The notes under the pieces: model-generated
What the model was told of the DNA's origin: nothing
The model's input: the letters and a program-made list of their open reading frames with translations, nothing else
The model's database searches: none
Translations under genes and position numbers: made by a program
Shown: positions 1 to 7,855 of the stretch, one piece after another
Layout of the letters: each line of letters starts with the position of its first letter
How positions within the stretch are numbered: position 1 is the first letter of the stretch
NCBI GenBank assembly: GCA_035640715.1
Contig: DASQVO010000486.1
Span: forward strand, 1-12,350
From: DASQVO01 sp035640715
GTDB taxonomy: Bacteria > Actinomycetota > Actinomycetes > Streptosporangiales > Streptosporangiaceae
Length of the DNA stretch: 12,350 bases
Reading direction: 5' to 3'

Positions 1-67
1 GCTCAGCTTCCTGAACGCCGGCGCGGGAACCCGCTCCGCCCGGACACCGCCTTCGGCGTCCAGCTCG
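1..67 (-). repeat. 67-bp exact copy of an sbcD segment inside sbcC
   Basis: Bases 1-67 are identical to 1392-1458, in the same orientation and the same reading frame. In sbcD the segment is native: it encodes the strand and linker after SGSPLPYSFSEASHAKGSW. In sbcC it replaces the expected start of the coiled coil. Identity stops at base 68. The left limit cannot be seen because the window starts there, so the copy may be longer. Confidence 0.95.
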
Positions 68-927
68 CCCCGGCGCACCTCGGCCACCCTGGCGGCGGCA
101 TCGCGCCCGGTCGCGGCGGCGGCCGCCAGGCCCTCCGCCCAGGAGACGGTCAGCGCGGACGCCGTGCCCGGCTGATGCTGCGCTCCCCCGGGCTGCGTGC
201 CGGCGGCCGTGTTCCCGGCGGAGGACGCCGCCTGGCCGCCACCGTCACCGGGCACCGGGACTCCGGCGACCTGCGCGATGCGCGCGGCCAGCAGGCCGAT
301 GTCCTGCTCAGCCTCCCGGACCCGGTTCGCGGTCTCCTTTCGCCGCTCCGCGAGCCAGTCCTCCACGGCACGGAACGCCTCGGTGCGGAACAGCCGCTGC
401 AGCAGGACCCGGCGCTCATCGGCGTCGGCATGCAGGAACCGGGCGAACTGCCCCTGGGGCAGCAGGACGACCTGGAAGAACTGCTCGGCCGACATGCCCA
501 TGAGGTCGGCGATCTGGTGGTCGGCCTCACCCGCGCGGGTGGACAGCGTCTGCCAGGTGCCGCCGGTGTGCTCCGCCAGCAGCACCTTGGCCGGCTCCGT
601 CGTCATCCCGCTGCCGCTCCGCTTCAGCCTCGTCTGCTGCGGGCTGCGGGTGACCCGGAACCGGCGGCCGCCGATGGTCGCCTCCAGTGTCACCTCGGTC
701 CGTGTGGTCGCGGCGGCGTGGTCGGAACGCAGCCGCTTCGTCTTGCGCCGTTCCCCGGGAACCTGGCCGTATAGCGCGAATCCGATCGCGTCGAGCAGCG
801 TGGTCTTGCCCGCGCCCGTCTCGCCGTGCAGGAGGAACAGCCCGGAGTCGGCCAGCGCGTCGAAGCGCACCTCAGCTGTGCCGCCGAACGCCCCGAACGC
901 TGTCACCCGGAGCATGTGCGGCCGCAT
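1..927 (-). CDS. sbcC: SbcC, ATPase subunit of the SbcCD nuclease (partial, runs off left edge)
   Basis: N-terminal 309 codons of the SMC/Rad50-like ATPase that pairs with SbcD to cut DNA hairpins and protein-blocked ends. The N-terminal ABC-ATPase lobe is clear: an AFGAFGG start strand, Walker A GETGAGKT at residues 35-42, and the family's Q-loop block QVVLLPQGQFARFL at about 152-165. A helical, charged stretch follows where the long coiled coil should begin. The start codon ATG (927-925) overlaps the sbcD stop as TGATG, with GGAGGAGAAC just upstream inside sbcD, so the two are translationally coupled. Around residues 225-270 the chain is Gly/Ala/Gln-rich and looks like a linker. Odd: residues 288-309 (bases 1-67) are identical to SbcD residues 276-297 and are not expected in SbcC, so the left end may be rearranged or misassembled. 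The identity is secure up to about residue 285. Confidence 0.93.
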   Translation of the reverse strand, partial: MRPHMLRVTAFGAFGGTAEVRFDALADSGLFLLHGETGAGKTTLLDAIGFALYGQVPGERRKTKRLRSDHAAATTRTEVTLEATIGGRRFRVTRSPQQTRLKRSGSGMTTEPAKVLLAEHTGGTWQTLSTRAGEADHQIADLMGMSAEQFFQVVLLPQGQFARFLHADADERRVLLQRLFRTEAFRAVEDWLAERRKETANRVREAEQDIGLLAARIAQVAGVPVPGDGGGQAASSAGNTAAGTQPGGAQHQPGTASALTVSWAEGLAAAAATGRDAAARVAEVRRGELDAEGGVRAERVPAPAFRKLS

Positions 928-2282
928 CAGTTCTCCTCCGCGCCAGACGGGCCATCGGGTCCCCCGCCGGGCGGCGGGGGACCGGGTTCCCCGCCGTAAG
1001 CGCCGGGTTTCCCGCTGTGGGCGCCGTCGGATAGCGCCGGCTCGCTGCCGGGCGACGCCGGCTCGCTGCCGGCGCGCCGCGCTTCCTCAAACGCGGCGGC
1101 GAGCAGCTTCCGCTCCCCGGGCGTGACGGGGGCGTTCCTTACGTGCTGGACGAACTCGGCCGCGACCGCCAGGGGGTCGCGCCCGGCGACCCTCGCACGG
1201 TAACTCCGTGGATCCGCCGCGGCGCCCTCGGGCTCGTAGGCGAGGACGAGCACATGGGGGAACCGCTGGCGCAGCTTCTCCATGGCGCCCTCGGGCCTGC
1301 TCGCGTCGGTCAGGACGACGGACAGGAAGTCATCCGCGTGCCCGGCATAGGCGGCCGAACCGAGCAGCTCGTCCAGGGTGCCGCGGAGCACGCTCAGCTT
1401 CCTGAACGCCGGCGCGGGAACCCGCTCCGCCCGGACACCGCCTTCGGCGTCCAGCTCGACGAGCCAGGATCCCTTCGCGTGCGATGCCTCGGAGAACGAG
1501 TACGGCAGGGGCGAGCCGCTGTAGCGCAGGTGGGCCGCGAGCGTCTGCTGCCCGTGCAGGTGGCCGAGCGCCACGTAACTGAAGCCGTCGAACAGCGCCG
1601 CCGGCACCCGTCCCACGCCGCCGACCGAGATGTCCCGCTCCGAATCGCTCGCCTCGCCCCCGGCGACCCAGGCGTGTGCCATCACCACCGAACGGACGCC
1701 GCCGCGGGCGGCGATGTCAGTGCGGATGCACCGGGCCGCCTGGCCGAGCACGCCCCGGTGGCCGCGGCCCGGCGCGGCACCCTCATCCCCGTCCCCGGGC
1801 ACGCTCTCCGGGCCGGCGGCCGCACCGCCCGGATCGGCCGCACCGCCCGGATCGGCGGGCAGCTCAGCGCGGACCGCGTCCGGTTCGAGGTAGGGCACCC
1901 CGTATACCGCCACCGGGCCGTGCGCGTCCTCTAGCATGACCGGCTGGGCGAGCGATCCGGCCCGGGTGCGCAGGTGCACCCCGGCGGCGTCCACCAGCGC
2001 GCTGCCGAATCCGAGCCGCCGCGCCGAGTCGTGGTTGCCGCTGGTCACGATGACCCGCGCGCCCGCGTCGCGGAGCCGGACCAGCCCTTCCTCGCACAGC
2101 GCCACGGCATCCACCGGCGGGATCGCGCGGTCGTAGACATCACCGGCGACGAGCACGGCGTCGATCTTCTCCGATCGCACCGTCTCGACCAGGTGATCAA
2201 GGTAGGCGGCCTGTGCCTGGCGCAGGTCGGCCCGGTGCAGGGAGCGGCCAAGGTGCCAGTCGGAGGTGTGCAGCAACCGCAT
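927..2282 (-). CDS. sbcD: SbcD, Mre11-type exonuclease/endonuclease subunit of SbcCD
   Basis: Complete 451-residue metallophosphoesterase nuclease, catalytic partner of the downstream SbcC. All metal-ligand motifs are visible: D8-x-H10 (SDWHLG), GDVYDR with D48, GNHD at 82-85, H203 in VMAHAW, and GHLH at 240-243. The C-terminal part (about 270-400) fits the capping domain. The open frame continues far upstream of 2282, but homology begins exactly at MRLLHTSDWH, so ATG 2282-2280 is chosen. No good Shine-Dalgarno precedes it, while a possible -10 (TAGTGT) ends 8 bases before ATG, which suggests a leaderless mRNA. Two additions look lineage-specific: a Gly/Ala/Pro insert at about 142-177 containing a tandem DPGGAA pair, and a low-complexity Gly/Pro/Ser tail after about residue 405. 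First gene of the sbcD-sbcC operon, divergent from the ABC exporter. Confidence 0.96.
   Translation of the reverse strand: MRLLHTSDWHLGRSLHRADLRQAQAAYLDHLVETVRSEKIDAVLVAGDVYDRAIPPVDAVALCEEGLVRLRDAGARVIVTSGNHDSARRLGFGSALVDAAGVHLRTRAGSLAQPVMLEDAHGPVAVYGVPYLEPDAVRAELPADPGGAADPGGAAAGPESVPGDGDEGAAPGRGHRGVLGQAARCIRTDIAARGGVRSVVMAHAWVAGGEASDSERDISVGGVGRVPAALFDGFSYVALGHLHGQQTLAAHLRYSGSPLPYSFSEASHAKGSWLVELDAEGGVRAERVPAPAFRKLSVLRGTLDELLGSAAYAGHADDFLSVVLTDASRPEGAMEKLRQRFPHVLVLAYEPEGAAADPRSYRARVAGRDPLAVAAEFVQHVRNAPVTPGERKLLAAAFEEARRAGSEPASPGSEPALSDGAHSGKPGAYGGEPGPPPPGGGPDGPSGAEEN
1035..1072. repeat. Two 17-bp direct copies, period 21, in the sbcD tail
   Basis: The 17-mer cgccggctcgctgccgg occurs at 1035-1051 and 1056-1072. 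On the coding strand it gives a repeated GSEPA motif (GSEPASPGSEPA) in the low-complexity C-terminal tail of SbcD. The period is a whole number of codons, as expected for in-frame slippage. Confidence 0.85.
1392..1458 (-). repeat. Native sbcD copy of the 67-bp repeat
   Basis: Matches bases 1-67 without a mismatch and encodes SbcD residues 276-297. Flanks differ on the right (1459 onward against 68 onward). The left flank cannot be compared. Confidence 0.95.
1818..1853. repeat. 18-bp tandem duplication in sbcD
   Basis: Two perfect adjacent 18-bp units (1818-1835 and 1836-1853) encode DPGGAA twice in the Gly/Ala/Pro-rich insert of SbcD, between the GNHD and AHAW motifs. Probably replication slippage in a tolerant surface loop. 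Confidence 0.9.
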
Positions 2283-2290
2283 GGACCGGC

Positions 2291-2296
2291 ACACTA
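2291..2296 (-). promoter_or_regulatory. Possible -10 element of a leaderless sbcD promoter
   Basis: Reads TAGTGT on the minus strand, fitting the TAnnnT pattern, with 8 bases between it and the sbcD ATG. That distance would place the transcript 5' end at or next to the start codon, which fits the absence of a Shine-Dalgarno. No convincing -35 is seen. Confidence 0.25.
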
Positions 2297-2409
2297 GCCA
2301 ACCGGTCTGACATCGCGCCGGGCGACGTGCGGTAGTCAGCGGACAAAGCGGGCGGCGGTACGGGCGACGCGGGAGACAACTTGGGGGAATTTCGCGGATC
2401 AGAAGCTTA

Positions 2410-2427
2410 TTGTTGCTAACGAAACTA
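2410..2427. promoter_or_regulatory. Imperfect palindrome, MarR-type operator candidate, at the ABC exporter start
   Basis: An 18-bp interrupted palindrome with arms TnGTTnC and GnAACnA (first arm 2410-2416, second 2421-2427) lies in a short AT-rich patch and ends on the first base of the exporter start codon. MarR-family repressors commonly bind sites of this size and symmetry next to drug-efflux genes. No regulator gene is next to it in this window, so the assignment rests on shape and position only. Confidence 0.4.
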
Positions 2428-5400
2428 TGAGACCTGCAGACTTTCTCCGGCGCGCCTCCCGGACCGGACGGACCGGGCGAAGGCAGAACTCCGGGACACG
2501 AGGGCAAGGGGACCGGTGGCTCCGCCGGCTGACGGGCTACTGCTGGCGTTACCGCAGCAACTTCGTCCTCGCCATGAGCGGTGCGCTGCTCGCCACCGTG
2601 ATGACAGCGATCATCCCGCTGATCCAGCGGAACATCGTCGACCACGTCATCGTCACGCATACCCGTTCGATCTGGCCGCTGGCCAGCGCCCTGCTGGCGG
2701 CCGCGGCGGTGAACTTCGGCGCCGTGTTCATGCGCCGCTACTCCGGCGGCAAACTGTCCCTCGACGTGCAGCACGACCTGCGCACCGAGATGCTCGGGGC
2801 CCTGTCGCGGCTGGACGGCGCGCGCCAGGACGAGATCCACACCGGCCAGCTGGTGAGCCGCTCGATCTCCGACATCAACATGATCCAGTCGCTGCTGTCG
2901 TTCATACCGATGACCATCGGCAGCGCGCTGCTCTTCGTCGTCTCGATCATCATCATGCTGGCGCTGTCGCCGCTGCTGACCGTGGTGGCCCTGGCGGTCG
3001 CCCCGGCGCTGTGGGTGATCGCGCTCCGGTCCCGGAGGAAGCTCTTCCCGGCGAGCTGGCACGCCCAGCAGCAGTCGGGTGTGGTCGCCGCCATCGTCGA
3101 CGAGACCGTCGGCGGAGTCCGCGTCGTCAAGGGCTTCGGGCAGGAAGAGCAGGAACTGGAGCGGATGGAGGACGCCAGCACGGGCCTGTACGCCTCACGG
3201 GTGCGGATGGCGCGCCTGATGGCCAGGTTCAACCCCGCACTGCAGGCCGTTCCCACCCTCGGCCAGGTCGGGGTGCTGGCCCTCGGCGGCTGGCTGGCGA
3301 TCCGCGGCTCCATCACCCTCGGAACCTTCCTGGCCTTCTCCGCCTACCTCGCGCAGATGTCCGGCCCGGTCCGGATGCTCACCGCCCTGGTCACCATCGG
3401 GCAGGAGGCGCGGGCCAGCGTCATCCGGGTGCTAGAGGTCATCGACTCCCGCCCGGTGATCACCGACTCCCCTGGCGCCCCGCCGCTGCCGGCCGACGCG
3501 GCCGGGATCGAGTTCGACGACGTCCGGTTCGGCTACGTGCCGTCGGAGCCGGTGCTGCGCGGGCTCTCGCTGCGCGTCGGCCCCGGCGAGACGGTGGCCG
3601 TCGTCGGGACATCCGGCTCGGGCAAGTCGACGATCTCGCTGCTGCTGCCGCGCTTCTATGACGTGAGCGGGGGCGCCGTCCGGGTGGGCGGCCACGACGT
3701 GCGGGACGTGACCCAGGATTCACTGCGCGCCGCCATCGGGCTCGTCATGGAGGACACCTTCCTGTTCTCCGACACCGTGCGGGCCAACATCGCCTACGGC
3801 CGGCCGGACGCCACCGACGAGCAGATCCTCGCGGCCGCGCGCGCCGCGGAGGCGGACGAGTTCATCACCGAGCTTCCGCAGGGCTACGACACCGTGGTCG
3901 GCGAGCAGGGCCTCACCCTCTCCGGCGGCCAGCGCCAGCGGGTAGCGCTGGCCCGTGCGCTGATCACCAACCCGCGGCTGCTCCTGCTCGACGACGCGAC
4001 CTCGGCGGTCGACCCGCGGCTGGAGGCGGAGATCCACGCCACCCTGAGCCGGGTCATGCGGGGCCGGACCACTCTGCTGATCGCGCACCGCCGGTCCACG
4101 CTGCACCTGGCCGACCGCATCGCGGTTCTCGATGACGGCCGGGTGGCCGACGTCGGCACGCACGACGAGCTGGCCGAGCGCTGCCCGCTGTACCGGCTGC
4201 TGCTGTCCGGTCCGGGCGACGACGTGGAAGGCGTCGACGCCGGTGAGCTGGCCTACTACGAGAACGGCGCGGCCGTCAGTCCCGCGGCCGACGGTCAGGT
4301 CACCCCGGAACTATGGGACGTGACCAAGGCGCCGGCCGGCCGGGCTCGCGGCCAGGGACGGGCCGAAGCCGGCCACGGATTCGACGGCGTCATGGGCAGC
4401 CTGCCCCCGACCCCCGAACTGCTCGCCCAGGTCGACGCGCTGCCGCCCGCGCGTGATCTTCCCAAGGTCAGCCCGGCGCAGGCCCGGGCCGGGGACCGGC
4501 ACTTCACCCTGAGCAAACTGCTGCGTCCGCTCGCCGTGGCCATGCTGGCGGGACTGATCCTGGACGGCCTGGACGCGCTGGCCAGCCTGGCGATTCCCGC
4601 CCTGGTGCGGAACGGCATCGATAACGGCGTCCAGGCGAAGGCGTTCGGCGCCATCGTGGCGGTGTCCATCATCGGCCTGGCCATCGTGTCCGCCGACTGG
4701 CTGGTCAACATCGCGGAAACGCTGGTGGTGGGGCGCAACGGGGAACGCCTCCTGTATACGCTGCGGGTGAAGATCTTCGCCCAGCTCCAGCGGCTCGGCC
4801 TGGACTTCTACGAGCGTGAGCTGGCCGGGCGGATCATGACCCGGATGACGACCGATGTCGACGCCCTGTCCACCTTCTTCCAGACCGGCCTGATCACCAT
4901 GGTCAGCTCGGTGATGACGTTCTTCGGCGTGCTGATCGCGCTGCTCATCATCAACCTCCGGCTCGGCCTGGTGGTGCTGTGCATCCTGCCTGTGCTCGTG
5001 GTTGCGACCGTGGTGTTCCGCGCCCGGTCGTCGCGGGCCTACCAGGACGCACGGGAGAAGGTCAGCGTCGTCAACGCGGACTTCGCGGAGAACGTCGCCG
5101 GCCTGCGGGTCACCCAGGCGTACCGGCGCGAGGATAAGAACCAGGCGCGGTTCGCGCAGCGCAGCGACTCCTACCGGGTGGCGCGGATGCGGGCCCAGCG
5201 CCTGATCGCGCTGTACTTCCCGTTCGTTCAGACCCTGTCCACGGTGGCCGGCGCGATCGTGCTGATCGTCGCGACCGGCGAGGTCCGCAGCGGGGTGCTG
5301 ACGGCCGGGGCGCTGATCGCCTACCTGCTCTACATCGACATGGTGTTCGCACCGGTGCAGGAGATGTCGCAGGTGTTCGACGGTTACCAGCAGGCGGTCG

Positions 5401-6230
5401 TGGGGCTGCGGCGGATCAAGGACCTGCTGCGGCTGAACACGTCGACCCCCGAGGCCGCGCACCCGATCCCGGTGACGAAGCTGCAGGGGCGGATCGAGCT
5501 GTGCGACGTGCACTTCGGCTACGAGACCGCGAACCGCGACGCCATCGACGGGATCAGCCTGACCATTGAGCCGGCCGAGACGGTCGCACTGGTCGGCCAG
5601 ACTGGAGCCGGCAAGTCGACACTGGTCAAGCTCATCGCGCGGTTCTACGACGTCACCGGCGGCGCGGTCCTCGTCGACGGGGTCGACGTCCGCGACTACG
5701 ACCTGGCGGAGTACCGGCACCGCCTCGGTGTCGTTCCGCAGGAGGCCTACCTGTTCGCCGGGACGGTCCGGGAGGCAATCGCCTATGGGCGGCCCGAAGC
5801 GACCGACGCCGAGGTTGAGGCGGCGGCCCGGTCGGTGGGCGCGCACGAGATGATCGCCCGGCTGCCCGGCGGCTACCACCATCCGGTCGCCGAGCGGGGC
5901 CGCAACCTCTCCGCCGGCCAGCGGCAGCTGCTGGCCCTGGCCCGGGCCCAGCTCGTCGACCCCGACATCCTGCTGCTCGACGAGGCGACCGCCGCGCTGG
6001 ACCTGGCCTCGGAGGCAGCGGTGAGCCGCGCAACCAGGCAGCTCACCGCCAGGCGGACCACCATCGTGGTGGCGCACCGGCTGACCACCGCCGCCGCAGC
6101 CGACCGGATCGTGGTCATGGCCGGCGGCCGCGTCGCCGAGACCGGGACCCACGAGGCGCTGATCGCCGCGGGCGGGACCTACGCGGAACTCTGGCAGGCC
6201 TTCACCGGCGACACCGAACTTGTCGCCTGA
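2427..6230 (+). CDS. Single-chain heterodimer-like ABC exporter (two TMD-NBD halves fused)
   Basis: A 1267-residue membrane protein with two complete type IV ABC-exporter halves: TMD1 about 40-345, NBD1 about 360-590, a polar linker about 595-692, TMD2 about 693-985, NBD2 about 1010-1260. NBD1 has Walker A GTSGSGKS (394-401), signature LSGGQ (498-502), Walker B ending D522-D523, H-loop H554. NBD2 has Walker A GQTGAGKS (1057-1064), Q-loop Q1105, signature LSAGQ (1161-1165), Walker B with catalytic E1186, H1217. The Asp at 523 and the LSAGQ of NBD2 together make one degenerate ATP site, and LSGGQ plus E1186 make the good one, as in heterodimeric exporters. NBD1 also has Glu442 at the usual Q-loop Gln. 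The layout resembles fused mycobacterial multidrug exporters such as Rv0194. Substrate unknown; drug or lipid export is an inference. The start at 2427 lacks a clear Shine-Dalgarno. Divergent from sbcD, convergent with sulP. Confidence 0.95.
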   Translation: MRPADFLRRASRTGRTGRRQNSGTRGQGDRWLRRLTGYCWRYRSNFVLAMSGALLATVMTAIIPLIQRNIVDHVIVTHTRSIWPLASALLAAAAVNFGAVFMRRYSGGKLSLDVQHDLRTEMLGALSRLDGARQDEIHTGQLVSRSISDINMIQSLLSFIPMTIGSALLFVVSIIIMLALSPLLTVVALAVAPALWVIALRSRRKLFPASWHAQQQSGVVAAIVDETVGGVRVVKGFGQEEQELERMEDASTGLYASRVRMARLMARFNPALQAVPTLGQVGVLALGGWLAIRGSITLGTFLAFSAYLAQMSGPVRMLTALVTIGQEARASVIRVLEVIDSRPVITDSPGAPPLPADAAGIEFDDVRFGYVPSEPVLRGLSLRVGPGETVAVVGTSGSGKSTISLLLPRFYDVSGGAVRVGGHDVRDVTQDSLRAAIGLVMEDTFLFSDTVRANIAYGRPDATDEQILAAARAAEADEFITELPQGYDTVVGEQGLTLSGGQRQRVALARALITNPRLLLLDDATSAVDPRLEAEIHATLSRVMRGRTTLLIAHRRSTLHLADRIAVLDDGRVADVGTHDELAERCPLYRLLLSGPGDDVEGVDAGELAYYENGAAVSPAADGQVTPELWDVTKAPAGRARGQGRAEAGHGFDGVMGSLPPTPELLAQVDALPPARDLPKVSPAQARAGDRHFTLSKLLRPLAVAMLAGLILDGLDALASLAIPALVRNGIDNGVQAKAFGAIVAVSIIGLAIVSADWLVNIAETLVVGRNGERLLYTLRVKIFAQLQRLGLDFYERELAGRIMTRMTTDVDALSTFFQTGLITMVSSVMTFFGVLIALLIINLRLGLVVLCILPVLVVATVVFRARSSRAYQDAREKVSVVNADFAENVAGLRVTQAYRREDKNQARFAQRSDSYRVARMRAQRLIALYFPFVQTLSTVAGAIVLIVATGEVRSGVLTAGALIAYLLYIDMVFAPVQEMSQVFDGYQQAVVGLRRIKDLLRLNTSTPEAAHPIPVTKLQGRIELCDVHFGYETANRDAIDGISLTIEPAETVALVGQTGAGKSTLVKLIARFYDVTGGAVLVDGVDVRDYDLAEYRHRLGVVPQEAYLFAGTVREAIAYGRPEATDAEVEAAARSVGAHEMIARLPGGYHHPVAERGRNLSAGQRQLLALARAQLVDPDILLLDEATAALDLASEAAVSRATRQLTARRTTIVVAHRLTTAAAADRIVVMAGGRVAETGTHEALIAAGGTYAELWQAFTGDTELVA

Positions 6231-6314
6231 TCCTCCCCGCCCGGCCGCACCCCGGCCCGTCCTGAGCGGATTTCATGGGTCAGCAGCCGCGCATCAGGGG
6301 ATGTGAGGAATCCG

Positions 6315-7805
6315 TCAGGCACGCATGGGGATCCGGACGGGTTCGACGCCCTGGGTGTTGTGGCGTTCCGCCGCCCAGGTGGTCAGCGCCGTGCGGCACG
6401 CGTGGTCGAGGTGCCGCAGCCCTGCCAGATCGACTTCGATGGGGCGGTCCCTGGGTAGTGCCTCCAGTGTCTGGAGCATCTTCGGCAGGCGCAGGAAGGT
6501 CGCATTGCCGCTGAGCTTCACTCGTATTGGCGTGCTGCCGTCGTCGGTGACGGTCACGTGCACGTTCGACGTTTCCCAGGCCGTCTTGCCGATCGAGAGG
6601 GCGAGCCCGATGAGTACGCCTTCGAACATGTTCACGGTCACAATGGACAGGGCGGTGACGACCAGGATCACCGCCTCGCCGCGATTCTCCCGCCACAGCG
6701 GGGTCAGCTGCCTGATGGGCAGGAGCTTCCAACCCGAGTAGACCAGGACGCCGGCGAGTGCCGCGATCGGGATGGCGGACAGCACGGCGGGGAGCAGCGC
6801 CGCGAACAGGAGCAGCCATGCGCCGTGCAGGACTCGAGAGGCCTTAGTCTTCGCGCCCGCGTGGACGTTGGCCGCGCTTCGCACGATGACCGCCGTCATC
6901 GGCAGGGCGCCGAGGAGGCCGCACACGGTGTTTCCCGCGCCCTGGGCCATCAGTTCCTTGTCGTAGTCGGTGCGCGGGCCGTTGTGCAGCCGGTCGACTG
7001 CTGCGGCGCTGAACAGGCTCTCGGCGGAGGCGATGAGGGTGACCGCCAGCACGGTGCCGATGACGCCGAGGTCGGCCAGCCGTGCGAAGTCGGCGCCGTC
7101 GGGGATCCTGATCGCGCCGACCAGCCCGGTGACATTGATCTTGTTCACCGGCAGGGCCAGCAGGGCGGTCACCGCGGTGGCCAGGAGTACGGCGGCCAAT
7201 GCGCCGGGAATCACCCGCACCCTGGCGGGCAGGAACTGCCAGGCCGCGGTCACTGCGATCACGCCGATTCCGACGGCGAGCGCGGACAAGGCCTGGGGCG
7301 AGCCGAAGGCGTCGGCGAGGAGCCCCGGCAGCCCGATGATCTTGTCGAGTCCGCTCGCAGGGGAGGCCTGGTCGGCTATGGAGTAGAGCTGGCCGACGAT
7401 GATGACCAGCCCGATACCCGCCAGCATGCCTTCGACGACCGCTACGGAGATCGCCCGGAACCATTTCCCGAGTCTCAGTGCGCCGAGCGCGATCTGGAGG
7501 AGTCCCGCCGAGAGGACGATCACGCCGAGGGTGGCCAGACCATGCTGGTGCACGGCCTCGTACACGAGGACGGCCAATCCTGCGGCCGGACCGCTGACCT
7601 GCAGGCTGCTTCCGGGCAGCAGCCCGGCCACGATGCCGCCGACGATGCCGGTGATCAGGCCGAGTTCGGCCGGCACGCCGGAAGCGACCGCGATACCGAC
7701 GCACAGCGGCAGGGCAACGAGGAAGACGACCAGGGAGGCGGTCAGGTCTTGGCGGAGGGGGAACCGGACCTGTCGCGGCGTGGCGCTGGGGTTCGGGGCT
7801 GTCAT
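6315..7805 (-). CDS. SulP-family anion transporter, probably bicarbonate
   Basis: A 496-residue inner-membrane transporter. About 400 residues of hydrophobic segments carry the SulP signature region (LLPGSSLQVSGPAAGL, about residues 62-77) and a conserved ESLFSAAAVDRL block near the middle. A short C-terminal STAS-like domain follows from about residue 420 (VHVTVTDDGSTPIRVKLSG onward), facing the cytoplasm. SulP proteins move sulfate, bicarbonate or related anions. The carbonic anhydrase gene ends 50 bp upstream on the same strand, which favours bicarbonate, since SulP and beta-carbonic anhydrase occur together and even fused, as in mycobacterial Rv3273. The frame is open to 8573, but that part overlaps the carbonic anhydrase in another frame and has no SulP homology; ATG 7805-7803 with AAAGGA a few bases upstream is the start. 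Convergent with the ABC exporter, 84 bp between stops. Confidence 0.93.
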   Translation of the reverse strand: MTAPNPSATPRQVRFPLRQDLTASLVVFLVALPLCVGIAVASGVPAELGLITGIVGGIVAGLLPGSSLQVSGPAAGLAVLVYEAVHQHGLATLGVIVLSAGLLQIALGALRLGKWFRAISVAVVEGMLAGIGLVIIVGQLYSIADQASPASGLDKIIGLPGLLADAFGSPQALSALAVGIGVIAVTAAWQFLPARVRVIPGALAAVLLATAVTALLALPVNKINVTGLVGAIRIPDGADFARLADLGVIGTVLAVTLIASAESLFSAAAVDRLHNGPRTDYDKELMAQGAGNTVCGLLGALPMTAVIVRSAANVHAGAKTKASRVLHGAWLLLFAALLPAVLSAIPIAALAGVLVYSGWKLLPIRQLTPLWRENRGEAVILVVTALSIVTVNMFEGVLIGLALSIGKTAWETSNVHVTVTDDGSTPIRVKLSGNATFLRLPKMLQTLEALPRDRPIEVDLAGLRHLDHACRTALTTWAAERHNTQGVEPVRIPMRA

Positions 7806-7855
7806 GAGATCCTTTCGCCTACGGGTTGCAGTGCTGTCCTGGGGAGGGGTTGTAT

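Noticed and set aside
1143..1934. Plus-strand frames opposite sbcD
   Set aside because: Shadow frames of sbcD; no start with ribosome site and no domains.
2283..3062. Upstream extension of the sbcD reading frame
   Set aside because: The extra 260 residues overlap the exporter gene, show no homology, and precede a perfect SbcD N-terminus at 2282.
4311..6152. A 613-codon open frame on the minus strand opposite the ABC exporter
   Set aside because: It is a shadow of the high-GC exporter frame: composition is Arg/His/Gly/Gln-rich, no domain is recognisable, and the plus strand holds clear ABC motifs throughout.
6231..6314. Bidirectional terminator between the convergent exporter and sulP genes
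   Set aside because: Only a 5-bp stem (GGCCG/CGGCC, 6243-6257) is visible and there is no T tract, so I do not call it, although a terminator is expected here.
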